A stretch of 64,000 nt of DNA from assembly GCF_009177095.1 (NCBI RefSeq), contig NZ_AP021861.1:4508501-4572500 (forward strand), read 5' to 3'. A program made the translations under genes and the position numbers. This document shows positions 10,044 to 19,322 of this stretch, one piece after another (positions within the stretch are counted from its first letter, which is position 1; each line of letters starts with the position of its first letter). The DNA is from Lacipirellula parvula (GTDB lineage: Bacteria; Planctomycetota; Planctomycetia; Pirellulales; Lacipirellulaceae). The notes below the pieces were generated by a model. The model had not been told where the DNA came from. It made no database searches and worked only from the letters and a program-made list of their open reading frames with translations.

Positions 10044-10098
10044 ATGGGTCTCGTCTCGTTTTAAGGCTAAGCCCGACTTGGCAGTTAGGAAGTTTGCG

Positions 10099-13000
10099 TT
10101 AACTCATCGCGATGGCAATCGCGTTCTCCTCAACTTGACCGGCACGAGTTGAGTAAGTATCAGGCCTACATACGGGACGCTGGGGTTTGTACCAGGCCCC
10201 TAGGCCGTGATGCTCGACGATCTCCGCTTTTCTGCCCGAAAGTTCGCGAAAGAATCGTCCTACGTCATCGGGATAAGATCTGGTGTCATGAAACAAAACA
10301 CAGCCGCCAGGACGCACATGAGGCTCCCATGCCTCGAAATCTGCGCGCACGTTTTGATAGCTGTGGATTGCGTCGATATGTAGGACATCGATTTTTCCGA
10401 CAAAGACGCGTGCGATCTCGCGAGATTCAGCTCGCAAAAGTATCGCTCGAGGGAACTGAGGCAAGAAACGTCGCACCCACGCCTCAGAATCGCTGCTGCC
10501 CATGACGCCGTATCCGGCGTCCCCAGCGTAATGGCCGGATAGAACGTTCTGGTACGGATCAATGCCGATCACGGTGGCATTAGGTAGCGCAGTCGCGAAA
10601 CAGAAGAGGCTATACCCATACTCGACGCCGATTTCCACAACAGTCTCAATTGCCCCGATTCCTTCAATCAGGTTTTGAAAGCGTTGTTCAAGCCCTCTCC
10701 AGGCGCTCGGCGCGTCGAGAGCAAGGACGTTGCTCACCTCGCCGACGCTCGAGTAACGCGCGCTCGGATACGGACTATCGTAGTGATTAACGCCGGATTG
10801 GTGGAGGCAGGCGACGCGCGCCGCGGGGTTCAGGCCTATCCATCGTTCGCAGTCATGGCGATCGCGTCGATTGCTAATCGAATCCGCGTTGAATGTATGA
10901 ATCGATGGAAGGCTTCTGATATAGGACGAGCGCGCCCACCAGAAATTACCTGGGAAATGGGGGCCGATCGACTGCTCGTGCCAGTTCACGCCGCAAACGT
11001 CGTGGGTAACTAAAGCGTTTACGCATTCATCATGTCGATAGATCGCAAAATGCTCCATGAGACGCCGCCAGTCGTCAGTGTGCGGGCTGACTCGGAATAC
11101 CCCCTTCGTGTGCAGATAGTACGCAAAGCAATCGCGACTACTGCAAAAATCCTCCAAGAACATCAACGTGGGAAACTCAGCCTCTTCTATGTCAGGGCTG
11201 TAGTAAACGACCTCTAACTTGTCATCTTCAAAGTCGAAGTGATCTCGTTGCGGCCCAAGTAGGCCGACGAAGATTCGCTCAGTCCGGTCCCATAATCCAG
11301 ATGCCTTTAGTTTCAAAAGCTGCTCTTCAACGACGCGTCGCCAATGGTTCATCATTGCGACGTGAATAAATCCATAAATTGGCAATTCGGCCTCTGATCG
11401 TCCGCCGGGCGAAGAGCCTAACGCGACGCTCTGCGATCTACGGCCCTCAAGTGCAGCGTGCTTTTCCGGTGAGGCCGACGCCGAAGTTGCTGAACAAAAG
11501 TCATAGTAGTACAACACCCGCTCGATACGCGCCTGAGTGCGGAGCCGGGGCGCGAGGGCAGCCGCCCAGCAAAAGTCCTCATGCCAGCTAACGGCTTCAA
11601 ACGGCACTGATTTAGCAATTTCAGTGCGTATGGCACACAAATGGTTGGGGCGCCGGTAGTACGCGTCCGAGCGGTCTTCATTGTCGTATTCAATTCCGTA
11701 CCGGCATGTGCGACCGCCGGCGCCGTCGTTGGTCACCCAGGCGTCAAACACAATACAATCGACACCTGCGTGGTCATTAATTGCTTGGAGAAGTGAATCA
11801 ACGTAGTCGTCCGTCACACGATCATCGTCATCGACGAACGCGACATATTCGCCTTGCGCGGTGGCAATGAGCGAATTTCGCTTCTCACCGATTGAGGTGA
11901 GTTGATTGTCCAGAAGCACGAGCAACTCGACAGGGCGCTCACGTAATTGGATGGCGAGACGTTCAATAAGGGTTGGCAAGAATGACCGTACGCGAGCAGC
12001 GATTGACAATACGGCAATGGTTAGTCGAAGGCGGGGTCTGCGGCGTTCCTGTTGTGAAGCACCAGATGGCCGAGGAGGAGGCGACTCCGACATCGACGGG
12101 TCGTATCGGTAATAATAAAGCGTCCGGTCGAGACGCAATTCACGATGCACAAGTGGCATCGCCGCTTTCGACCAAGACGAATCTTCTCCCCACGTGATGT
12201 CCTCCCGCGGAACGCAACGAGCGATCTCCGTTCGGAAACAGCAAACGTGATTCGGGCGCCGGTAATAAGCGTCGTCACAATTGATATCCTCGTAGTCGAC
12301 TCCGTACTTACACACCTTGCCTGAGCTACCGTTGACAGTGACCCAAGCGTCGAAAGTAACGCAGTCAACTCCCGGCTCACTTTGTATGGCTTCGACCAAC
12401 GATTCAACATAATTCGGCGCCACCTGATCGTCGTCGTCAACGAAAGAGATGTACCGCCCCTTTGCCAGCGACGCTAGCCGATTGCGCTTGACTCCGAGCG
12501 TCGACTGCTTGTTGTCCATCAGTGAGAGTATCTCAACCGGCTTGCCCTTCGCCTGCCTCGCCAATTCTTCAATTAACGCGGGAAACGAACTACCTGCACG
12601 ACTGGGTAGAGACGCGATCGCGACGGTGAGCAGCGTCTCCTCTGAAATCTGCGCGCTCGAGGTCTTGCGATCAAATACATCCTGCGCTCCTGCAGTAAAC
12701 CGCTCCTTGTCGTCAGCGTCAATTAGCGAGTGGCTCTGGTTGAAGAGGTGCTCGACTTTAGCGTCAGTGACTAAGACATGGCGAGCGCCAAGCCGTTCCA
12801 GTTGCCAGCCGTAATAATTATCCTGAAACCAAAATTCAAACTCGGCCGGAAACAGTTCTTCGAATGACACTTTCGTGAGCAGCTCTTTGCGAAACGCTAT
12901 CCCCCAACCACAAAGCTCGAACGAAGTACGTCGCCCCTCATGGAACCGCTGTCGAGGATCGAAATACTGTTCGTGATAATTTGGACACCAGGGACTCGCC

Positions 13001-13818
13001 GAATCATAAGTTCCAAGGGATTCTAGAAGCCCTTCTGCAAATTGCGGCCTGAACAAAACGTCATTGTTGGCGATTAAGAGATATCTCGCCTGAGACTTTT
13101 GAAGTCTTTCAAATCCTTTTTGCAGGAATTGATTGTAATTAAATTTCTGTTGCGGAAAGACAACTTCGCACTCATCACCAAAGCACTTGCCGGCACCCGC
13201 GTAGCCGTCCAGTAGATGGGGAGCAGCTGTTTCGACCATTACAACGTTGAAGCGAATGCGATCACTACTAGCCCTGAGCGTTCGCAAGCACTGGCACGTC
13301 ATTTCGTACTCACGCTTCGTCTTACAATACGACAGTATGATGACATCTACGGTGAGACAATGATTCACAGTGGCAAGCGGATTCACATTCGACGACGATG
13401 AGCCATACCGCAATGCCTTAATTCCTGGCGATTCGAAGTCGGCTCCACGCGAGACAACGACCACATTCTCGCCGAAATCCGCTTGGGTCAGTCTTTCTCG
13501 CAATAAGAGAATAGTACTTTCCGGTGGACATTCGGCGCCGTCGAGCTCAACAAGCCAGTCTGACTGAATTATCCGCCGACGGGCGAGATCGATGCCCGAC
13601 GCCGATTCACTAGGGGGGGCGCTCAAGTAGTGAGCACCGTACTCGTCGGCGATCGCCTCAGATCGATCCCGGGATCCCACTTCCACCACGATGACTTCAT
13701 CGAATAACGGGACAATCGCTGCGAGTTTTGTTGCGAGAATACGCTCGCCACGTGAAATCACAACGCAAGCTGCAACGCTGATGAGTGGCCGATTTTCCGG
13801 AAAGGCGACTGATTTCAT
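10099..13818 (-). CDS. multi-domain glycosyltransferase with C-terminal SAM methyltransferase
   Basis: A 1,239-residue fusion. Domains in order: GT2-like segment about 10-125 (degenerate; 'VIVVEVGSRDRS', 'LVELDGA'); second GT2 fold about 155-375 with 'LLIANNDVLFRPQF' and the acceptor-side 'GWGIAFRKELL'; two tandem related GT2 domains at about 395-578 and 597-776, each with a D-D-D-D metal/sugar-nucleotide motif (FVDDDDQ at 459-465, FVDDDDR at 661-667), a shared 'DAYYRRPNH' and an ED acceptor motif; a rhamnan-synthesis-like segment about 812-1015 with 'YYLHTKG'; and a class I SAM-dependent methyltransferase about 1040-1210 with glycine-rich motif I 'VVEIGVEYGYS' and 'VLHIDAIHSY'. It probably builds a repeating glycan and caps or decorates it by methylation. 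No membrane anchor is seen. The rfb genes next door suggest rhamnose as a donor (inference). Confidence 0.88.
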   Translation of the reverse strand: MKSVAFPENRPLISVAACVVISRGERILATKLAAIVPLFDEVIVVEVGSRDRSEAIADEYGAHYLSAPPSESASGIDLARRRIIQSDWLVELDGAECPPESTILLLRERLTQADFGENVVVVSRGADFESPGIKALRYGSSSSNVNPLATVNHCLTVDVIILSYCKTKREYEMTCQCLRTLRASSDRIRFNVVMVETAAPHLLDGYAGAGKCFGDECEVVFPQQKFNYNQFLQKGFERLQKSQARYLLIANNDVLFRPQFAEGLLESLGTYDSASPWCPNYHEQYFDPRQRFHEGRRTSFELCGWGIAFRKELLTKVSFEELFPAEFEFWFQDNYYGWQLERLGARHVLVTDAKVEHLFNQSHSLIDADDKERFTAGAQDVFDRKTSSAQISEETLLTVAIASLPSRAGSSFPALIEELARQAKGKPVEILSLMDNKQSTLGVKRNRLASLAKGRYISFVDDDDQVAPNYVESLVEAIQSEPGVDCVTFDAWVTVNGSSGKVCKYGVDYEDINCDDAYYRRPNHVCCFRTEIARCVPREDITWGEDSSWSKAAMPLVHRELRLDRTLYYYRYDPSMSESPPPRPSGASQQERRRPRLRLTIAVLSIAARVRSFLPTLIERLAIQLRERPVELLVLLDNQLTSIGEKRNSLIATAQGEYVAFVDDDDRVTDDYVDSLLQAINDHAGVDCIVFDAWVTNDGAGGRTCRYGIEYDNEDRSDAYYRRPNHLCAIRTEIAKSVPFEAVSWHEDFCWAAALAPRLRTQARIERVLYYYDFCSATSASASPEKHAALEGRRSQSVALGSSPGGRSEAELPIYGFIHVAMMNHWRRVVEEQLLKLKASGLWDRTERIFVGLLGPQRDHFDFEDDKLEVVYYSPDIEEAEFPTLMFLEDFCSSRDCFAYYLHTKGVFRVSPHTDDWRRLMEHFAIYRHDECVNALVTHDVCGVNWHEQSIGPHFPGNFWWARSSYIRSLPSIHTFNADSISNRRDRHDCERWIGLNPAARVACLHQSGVNHYDSPYPSARYSSVGEVSNVLALDAPSAWRGLEQRFQNLIEGIGAIETVVEIGVEYGYSLFCFATALPNATVIGIDPYQNVLSGHYAGDAGYGVMGSSDSEAWVRRFLPQFPRAILLRAESREIARVFVGKIDVLHIDAIHSYQNVRADFEAWEPHVRPGGCVLFHDTRSYPDDVGRFFRELSGRKAEIVEHHGLGAWYKPQRPVCRPDTYSTRAGQVEENAIAIAMS

Positions 13819-14290
13819 GGCGGCTCGATTCCACTGCTGGAAGAACGCAGAGTGTGACTAAGCAAGACGAAATCGGGCTCCGGCGATGCCGTTAGCCATC
13901 TGGTCGCAAGCAGACCTCGCCCAGAAACCGAAGCAAAGTATCGCTGAAGAGCAAGATGCGACGAATGCCATGCTCTGATGGCCTCCGACAAAGTTCACCG
14001 TAATATGCCAAGCACATGCAACTTGAAATTGCGGACAAAAGTCGCCTTGTCACTAGCAACCAGCCATCGCTAGCAATGACAGATTATTGCAAATCCGTCA
14101 TCAATCACGCTCACGGTCTCGCGCTCATACCGCCACAAAGAAGACAACAGAATAACGTATCACGTTATGCTTAACTCACAAAACAATTTCATTAAAAACA
14201 TTCGAAAACATTTGCACGCAAATCAACGCTGCGATAAGTTCAGTAAGCGGGAACTAGGAAGCCCTCTTGTTCGCTTGCCGGAGTGCTGCG
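13819..14290. promoter_or_regulatory. divergent intergenic region with a palindrome
   Basis: A 470-base AT-rich gap between two divergent glycosyltransferase genes, so it must hold both promoters. A 7-base inverted repeat with a 3-base loop, ATAACGT-atc-ACGTTAT, lies at 14152-14168, about 120 bases before the plus-strand start. It could be an operator or part of a promoter; there is no further support. Confidence 0.35.
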
Positions 14291-15922
14291 ATGAGTGCGC
14301 GTCCGCTAATCAGCCTCTGCATGATAGTGCGAGACAACGCGCGAACGCTCGGCGCCTGCCTAGAGAGCATTGCTCCATGGGTGGATGAAATGATCGTCGT
14401 CGACACGGGGTCGACTGACGACACGCGCCAGATTGCCCAGCTCGCCGGCGCGCAGGTCCACCAATTTCCTTGGTGCGACGATTTCTCAGCGGCAAGGAAC
14501 GAATCTCTGCGGCTGGCGACGGGTGAGTGGCTGTTCTGGATGGACTCCGACGACACAATTTCGGAGGAATGCGGACGCCAGTTGCAAGAGCTCGCTATTG
14601 CGCCTTTAGATTTTGCACCAACTGCTTTTGTGATGCAGGTTCACTGTCCGGGACCTCCGGAGACATCCGATGTGACAGTCGTCGATCACGTGAAGATGTT
14701 CCGGAATGATCCTCGAATTCGATTCGAGGGGCGGATTCACGAGCAGATTGTCCCGGCGGTCCGGCGGATCAATGGCGAAATCCACTGGACGAGCATCTTC
14801 GTCACTCATTCTGGCTCCGAGCACACGGCTGATGCTCGCAAGCGCAAGCAGACTCGAGACTTACGGCTGCTCGAATTGGAATATTCAGAACAGCCGCAAC
14901 ATCCTTTTGTACTTTTTAATTTAGGGATGACCTATGCCGACATGGATGATTTCCCGCGGGCGGTTCGTTACTTAGAAGAATGCTTAACTGTTTCTGCGGC
15001 TGAAGAGTCGCATGTCCGTAAGGCGTATGCGCTGTTGGCTGGATGCTTGCAGCAAGTCGATCGCGATGAAGATTGCCGTGCATTGCTTGAGCGTGGCCTG
15101 CAGCTGTACGACAAGGACGCTGAACTACTTTTCCGATTGGGCGTTTTAGAGCAAAAGTTATCTAATCACCTAGCCGCGGTTAGCGCCTACACAACGGCTC
15201 TGGAGGATCATGGCGAACGTCGATTCTCGAGCCGAGATCGAGGAATCACAGGGTACAAGGCCCGACACAATCTTGCGGGGGTCTATCGGGAGATGGGCCG
15301 ATTCGATCTAGCGGAACTGCAATGGCGATTGGCGATTCATGATGAACCTGCCTTCAAACCATCGTGGCAAAGCCTGATCGACCTACTCGCTGAGCAGAAA
15401 AAGCTGGTGACACTAGAACTTGAGCTTGAAAAGGCTGTCGAGCAGCAATGCTACGCGACTGGCGAGATCGCTGTTGGCAGAGCCAAGCTGCTGGCAGCGC
15501 GGGGCGAATATGGCGAAGCTATCAATGCGCTCGACGAGGCAATAGCTTGTTCGAGCGGTAATTCCTCGGAGGCTATGCGACTGAAGTGCCAGCTTTTGTT
15601 TGAGCATTTCTCGGCTGAAGACGCGGCCGTTTGGTTAGAGCGACTTTGTGAGATTATTCCTGAAGATGGCGCCGCTTGGCACAATTTGGCTACCGCCCAT
15701 CAAATGACGGGCCACACTTCGCTTGCGGCGATTCATTACGAAAGGTCACTAGCACTACGGCCAGACGCGGCGAGAACGTGGATGCAGCTGGGGTATGCCC
15801 AGCGCGACCTAGGGAGAATTGAGGCGGCGCACCAGTCATGGAGACGAGCCAAAGAAATCGCGCCGCGTGACCCGTTCGTTTGTGCATTGGACGAAGCTTT
15901 AGCGTTTTCCGGGGAGCACTAA
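14291..15922 (+). CDS. GT2 family glycosyltransferase with TPR repeats
   Basis: 543 residues from the ATG at 14291, preceded by CCGGAG seven bases upstream; a TTG at 14267 in the same frame has no such site. Residues 1-100 are a GT2 fold: 'ISLCMIVRDNARTLGACL', 'EMIVVDTGSTDDT', and 'WLFWMDSDD' holding the DxD-type metal site. 'PRIRFEGRIHEQI' is typical of the GT2-TPR (SunS-like or beta-glycosyltransferase) group. From about residue 190 to the end are TPR units, e.g. 'PFVLFNLGMTYADMDDF' and 'RTWMQLGYAQRDLGRIEAA'. TPRs in this class usually bind protein acceptors, so it may glycosylate a protein, perhaps one of the surface proteins encoded downstream. It is followed two bases later by the IscU-like gene, so this is the first gene of a likely operon. 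Confidence 0.88.
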   Translation: MSARPLISLCMIVRDNARTLGACLESIAPWVDEMIVVDTGSTDDTRQIAQLAGAQVHQFPWCDDFSAARNESLRLATGEWLFWMDSDDTISEECGRQLQELAIAPLDFAPTAFVMQVHCPGPPETSDVTVVDHVKMFRNDPRIRFEGRIHEQIVPAVRRINGEIHWTSIFVTHSGSEHTADARKRKQTRDLRLLELEYSEQPQHPFVLFNLGMTYADMDDFPRAVRYLEECLTVSAAEESHVRKAYALLAGCLQQVDRDEDCRALLERGLQLYDKDAELLFRLGVLEQKLSNHLAAVSAYTTALEDHGERRFSSRDRGITGYKARHNLAGVYREMGRFDLAELQWRLAIHDEPAFKPSWQSLIDLLAEQKKLVTLELELEKAVEQQCYATGEIAVGRAKLLAARGEYGEAINALDEAIACSSGNSSEAMRLKCQLLFEHFSAEDAAVWLERLCEIIPEDGAAWHNLATAHQMTGHTSLAAIHYERSLALRPDAARTWMQLGYAQRDLGRIEAAHQSWRRAKEIAPRDPFVCALDEALAFSGEH

Positions 15923-15924
15923 TA

Positions 15925-16308
15925 ATGTCGCGATTCTCCGAGACCTTACTAGAACACGCGCGTCATCCGCGGCACTTTGGGCGTGATGACGAAGCAGAAT
16001 TATTCGGCCAAGCTGGACTGGAAAATGGTCCGCCTCGCGTTGAGATCTATCTTCGCGTCGCCAACGACGTGATTACGCGGGTGACGTTTTATGCAGCCGG
16101 GTGCGGCGTGACAATTGGCGCGTGTTCAGCGTTGAGTGAATTGATTGAGGGATGCACGTTGCGTGAAGCCGCGAGCGTCGACACATTGCAATTGACAAAT
16201 GCATTGGACGGCGTGCCTAGCGACAAGGGTTACTGCCTGAACGTTTGCATTGCCGCGTTAAGAAATGCCTTAGCCCGTCGACTTCTAGGGGACTTACAGC
16301 CGCGATGA
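15925..16308 (+). CDS. degenerate IscU/NifU-N-like protein
   Basis: 127 residues; ATG at 15925 has GGGGAG eight bases upstream, only two bases after the stop of the glycosyltransferase gene. The fold signature of Fe-S scaffold proteins is clear: N-terminal 'ETLLEHARHPRHFG', then 'AAGCGVTIGACSALSELI' and 'LNVCIAALRNAL'. Of the three ligand cysteines of E. coli IscU, the first (C37, with D39) is replaced by 'GPPRVE'; the second and third are kept, while the His before the third is lost. The protein is therefore unlikely to be a normal Fe-S scaffold. No iscS, iscA or hesB gene is near; its neighbours are surface-glycan genes. A role in metal-dependent modification, or a structural use of the fold, is inference. 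Confidence 0.8.
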   Translation: MSRFSETLLEHARHPRHFGRDDEAELFGQAGLENGPPRVEIYLRVANDVITRVTFYAAGCGVTIGACSALSELIEGCTLREAASVDTLQLTNALDGVPSDKGYCLNVCIAALRNALARRLLGDLQPR

Positions 16309-16395
16309 TGAAGCCCCGCAAGCATCCACTACTAATGACATAATATCAAGCGAGCGATTTCATCAATTCGGCGCATCACTTGAAAGGATCAGTAA

Positions 16396-18036
16396 ATGGC
16401 AAGTTGGATGACGTACAAAGGTCTCGAAGTCCCAGATACTCCCGTGGGTGATGCAGGCGTCAATTTGAAAGACGACCTGACTGTGCTTGCCGACCGCGCT
16501 CCCTACAATGCTGCCGCCAATCCAACGGTTAATGACGATTCCGGAGACGGATTCGTGGCTGGCTCGCAATGGTTTAACACGAGTACACAAACTCTATGGG
16601 TATGCACTAATTCGGGTTTAGGTGCTGCGAGGTGGCGTTCCCTATATCGGCGCATTGACAATGCGATAGTTCTAGCTCCTGACGCCGGCGTCGGTAGTGG
16701 TAGCGATAGCCGGGCGCTGCAACTCGACGATAGTGGAAACGCTCGCGGAGCGAATGCCGTCGATTTGCAACGAGTGAGATCCGTCGCTACACAAGTTGCT
16801 TTCGGAGCCAACTCGGGGATCTTTGCTGGGCACAATAATGTAGCTATTTCCGATAGTGGCGTCGTCGGCGGCGGCAAGAACAATAACGCAGGCGGCGGCG
16901 TCGGGGCCATCTCCAATATCGCCGTAGGCAGTCCAGCAGTAACCATCACTTCGACGAATCATGGCTTAATTACTGGTCAACAAATTCAAATCGCCGGGAG
17001 CAATTCAACGCCGGCAGTGAACGGGAACCGTTTTGTAACAGTCACAGGATCGAATACTTTTACTATTCCCGCCGCTGTCGCTATTGCTGGTAATGCTGGC
17101 AGTTGGTCTACAAGCGCTACCGCGGCTTATGCATTTGTTTCTGGCGGCGAGAGCAATCAAGCATTGGGCAAGTGGTCGCACGCTCAGGGACGAAGCACTA
17201 TTAGTCTAGGCAACGGAGCACATACTGAAGGGGTCAGTACTACCGCTACTGGCGGATATTCCCATGCCGAAGGCAGCAATAGCACTGCGATTGGAAGCGG
17301 ATCGCATGCTGAGGGGTGGTTCAGTACGGCCTCAGGGAATTACAGCCATGCGGAAGGTGCATTCACATCGGCAGGCTTATACGCCCATTCAGAAGGATAC
17401 GGCACCTATGCTTTTTGGACGGCTCACGCCGAAGGGCAAGGGTGCGCTGCTCAAGGCGTTCCATCCCATGCAGAAGGTTTTGTGACCCAGGCTAGCGGTG
17501 CGTATTCTCATTCCGAAGGCGTATGGAGTACTGCAAGCGGAGAAGCCTCTCATGCTGGTGGCCGTAACAGCTCAGCAAGACTAACCGCCCAATGGGCACG
17601 AGGCTCCGGAGGCCATGACGATGCATTGGGGACTGCTCAGGCGACAATTTCAACGCTTTGGGGACGTACGACCAACGCAACCGCGACAGAGCTGTTGCTA
17701 GGGAGCACAATAGCATTGAGCCGATTCACGCTTGCGGACGGGCAGACACTATCTTGCTTTATCAATGTTGTCGGACGTAAGGAGAACGGAGCGGCGAATG
17801 ATCATGCGTCGTTTTTACGACAAGCTTGCATCCGACGAGAGGGGGCTACCACATCTTTGGTAGGCGCTGTTCAGACCGTGGGCGCAGATATTAATCCAGC
17901 TGGCTGGGGCGGCATCGCAGTCACTGCAGACGACACTAACGAATCGTTGAAGATTGCCGTCACAGGCGCGGCTAGCACGAACATTCGATGGACAGCGACC
18001 GTGTTTGCAAGCGAAGCGGCTGACGCAGCAGTTTAG
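16396..18036 (+). CDS. phage-tail-fibre/adhesin-like protein with SHAEG repeats
   Basis: 546 residues, ATG preceded by AGGA. The N-terminal about 85 residues ('VNLKDDLTVLADRAPYN', 'GSQWFNTSTQTLWVC') resemble the attachment ends of phage tail-fibre proteins. Residues about 250-400 contain a roughly 14-residue repeat, S-H-A-E-G-x-x-S/T-x-A-x-G-x-Y, at least eight times, which is the left-handed beta-roll (YadA/Hia head) pattern of trimeric fibres and adhesins. The C-terminal 140 residues look like a beta-sandwich tip. There is no signal peptide and no YadA membrane anchor, so it is not a classical autotransporter. It lies between an IscU-like gene and a small gene in the same run. Likely a trimeric fibre displayed by an unknown route. 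Confidence 0.78.
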   Translation: MASWMTYKGLEVPDTPVGDAGVNLKDDLTVLADRAPYNAAANPTVNDDSGDGFVAGSQWFNTSTQTLWVCTNSGLGAARWRSLYRRIDNAIVLAPDAGVGSGSDSRALQLDDSGNARGANAVDLQRVRSVATQVAFGANSGIFAGHNNVAISDSGVVGGGKNNNAGGGVGAISNIAVGSPAVTITSTNHGLITGQQIQIAGSNSTPAVNGNRFVTVTGSNTFTIPAAVAIAGNAGSWSTSATAAYAFVSGGESNQALGKWSHAQGRSTISLGNGAHTEGVSTTATGGYSHAEGSNSTAIGSGSHAEGWFSTASGNYSHAEGAFTSAGLYAHSEGYGTYAFWTAHAEGQGCAAQGVPSHAEGFVTQASGAYSHSEGVWSTASGEASHAGGRNSSARLTAQWARGSGGHDDALGTAQATISTLWGRTTNATATELLLGSTIALSRFTLADGQTLSCFINVVGRKENGAANDHASFLRQACIRREGATTSLVGAVQTVGADINPAGWGGIAVTADDTNESLKIAVTGAASTNIRWTATVFASEAADAAV

Positions 18037-18121
18037 CGACTCAATTGGCGAGCCTCTGCATCGGCCTTTTCCATGCAATTACTCAATACAATCTATTAGC
18101 ATCCAACACTAGGAGTTTTTA

Positions 18122-18391
18122 ATGGGCGTTCTAAATACTCTCGCTCCCGCACAACCAACGGCGGATCAAGGCGCGCAACGGATCAAGCGGATGCTCGCGC
18201 AAACGTTCCAACAGGTAGAAGTCACGCTGCTTCAGCTCCGTCAAATTTCCGATCGACATGGCCCTACGGCCATATCAGCTGCATTAGGAGGCGACGCGGC
18301 GGAAGTGGCGGAGCTATACCGGTCGCTTAAATCGGTCGTTGAAAAGCATAAGCAAGGCGTCGCAATTCCAGACTTGACTATCAAACAATAA
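18122..18391 (+). CDS. small hypothetical protein
   Basis: 89 residues, ATG at 18122 with AGGAG eight bases upstream. Mostly helical and charged, starting MGVLNTLAPAQPTADQGAQ and containing 'MLAQTFQQVEVTLLQL' and 'VAELYRSLKSVVEKHKQG'. No signal peptide, no cysteine. Not recognised. It sits between the fibre gene and the sulfotransferase gene on the same strand; a chaperone or adaptor for the fibre is conceivable but has no direct support. Confidence 0.7.
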   Translation: MGVLNTLAPAQPTADQGAQRIKRMLAQTFQQVEVTLLQLRQISDRHGPTAISAALGGDAAEVAELYRSLKSVVEKHKQGVAIPDLTIKQ

Positions 18392-18411
18392 TTATTCGAT
18401 ACGCCTAACCA

Positions 18412-19314
18412 ATGGAAATTCCAATCCATTTTGTCGCCGGTCTGCCTCGTTCAGGTTCAACGCTGCTGTTGAATCTCCTCGGGCAGAACCCATCTCACCA
18501 CGTCACGCCGACAAGCGGCCTCGTTGAATTGTTCGTGCAGCTCAAAAACCGCTGGCCTGAATTCATCGAATTCAAGGCTCAAGGACTTGAAAAGGTTAAG
18601 CCGCGGATTCTCGGCGCCCTTAAAGGATTGATGGCGGGATATTTCGAGAATGAATTGCTTTCCGGCCAAACCGTTTTCGACAAATCGCGAGGCTGGCTGC
18701 AATATATAGAACCCTTGGAGGAAGCCCTTGGCCGTCCAGTCAAACTCATTGTCACCGTACGAGACGTCCGGGCCATCGTTGCGTCGTTTGAAAAACTGTA
18801 TCGCCAACGGAGCATTGAGTACCGCGAGGCAATTGGCCCAACATTCTATCAATGCCAGACGGTTCAGGGACGTGCGGAGGTACTATTGAGTTCTGGTTCT
18901 GTCTTGGGACTCTCGTTTGCACGGCTTAGAGATGCCCTGGCCCGTGGCGTTGGAGATCGATTGCTCATAGTTCCCTATCGCGCACTGACCGCTCGGCCCG
19001 AAGAGACTCTGGACATACTCCACGCAAGCCTCGGACTAATGCCGTTTAAATACGACCCGCAGAATGTCATTCAAATTACACGAGAAGACGACCACGTGCA
19101 CGGGATGCCGCTCCACAAGATCCGTGGCCGTGTCGAACCGCCAGTTAACCAGCCCTGGGAGGGGATTCTGCCAGAGGCGTTATGTCGCGCATTGGCTGAG
19201 GAGTACGGTGATATTAATCGACTAGCCCTATACCAGCCAATCGAGCATAGGCCCTATCAAAACGTTGGTGATGAAAAAATCTCGCATAACGGCGTGCTCT
19301 CTCACTCACTCTAA
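18412..19314 (+). CDS. sulfotransferase family protein
   Basis: 300 residues. Transfers a sulfate group from PAPS to a hydroxyl or amine of an acceptor. The 5'-phosphosulfate-binding loop is 'VAGLPRSGSTLLLNLLG' at about residues 7-23, and the 3'-phosphate site is in 'IVTVRDVRAIVASFEKLY' (about 116-133). The rest of the length fits family Sulfotransfer_1/3. No membrane anchor. It lies 20 bases after the small gene and 8 bases before the second IscU-like gene, so it is inside the locus; the acceptor may be the glycan or the protein products of this locus (inference). Confidence 0.85.
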   Translation: MEIPIHFVAGLPRSGSTLLLNLLGQNPSHHVTPTSGLVELFVQLKNRWPEFIEFKAQGLEKVKPRILGALKGLMAGYFENELLSGQTVFDKSRGWLQYIEPLEEALGRPVKLIVTVRDVRAIVASFEKLYRQRSIEYREAIGPTFYQCQTVQGRAEVLLSSGSVLGLSFARLRDALARGVGDRLLIVPYRALTARPEETLDILHASLGLMPFKYDPQNVIQITREDDHVHGMPLHKIRGRVEPPVNQPWEGILPEALCRALAEEYGDINRLALYQPIEHRPYQNVGDEKISHNGVLSHSL

Positions 19315-19322
19315 AGCTTCGT

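Noticed and set aside
15925-16308. Ordinary Fe-S cluster scaffold IscU
   Set aside because: The first ligand cysteine and its Asp neighbour are missing and no Fe-S assembly genes are near.
16396-18036. Classical trimeric autotransporter
   Set aside because: It has YadA-like head repeats but no signal peptide and no C-terminal membrane anchor; a tail-fibre-like protein fits better.
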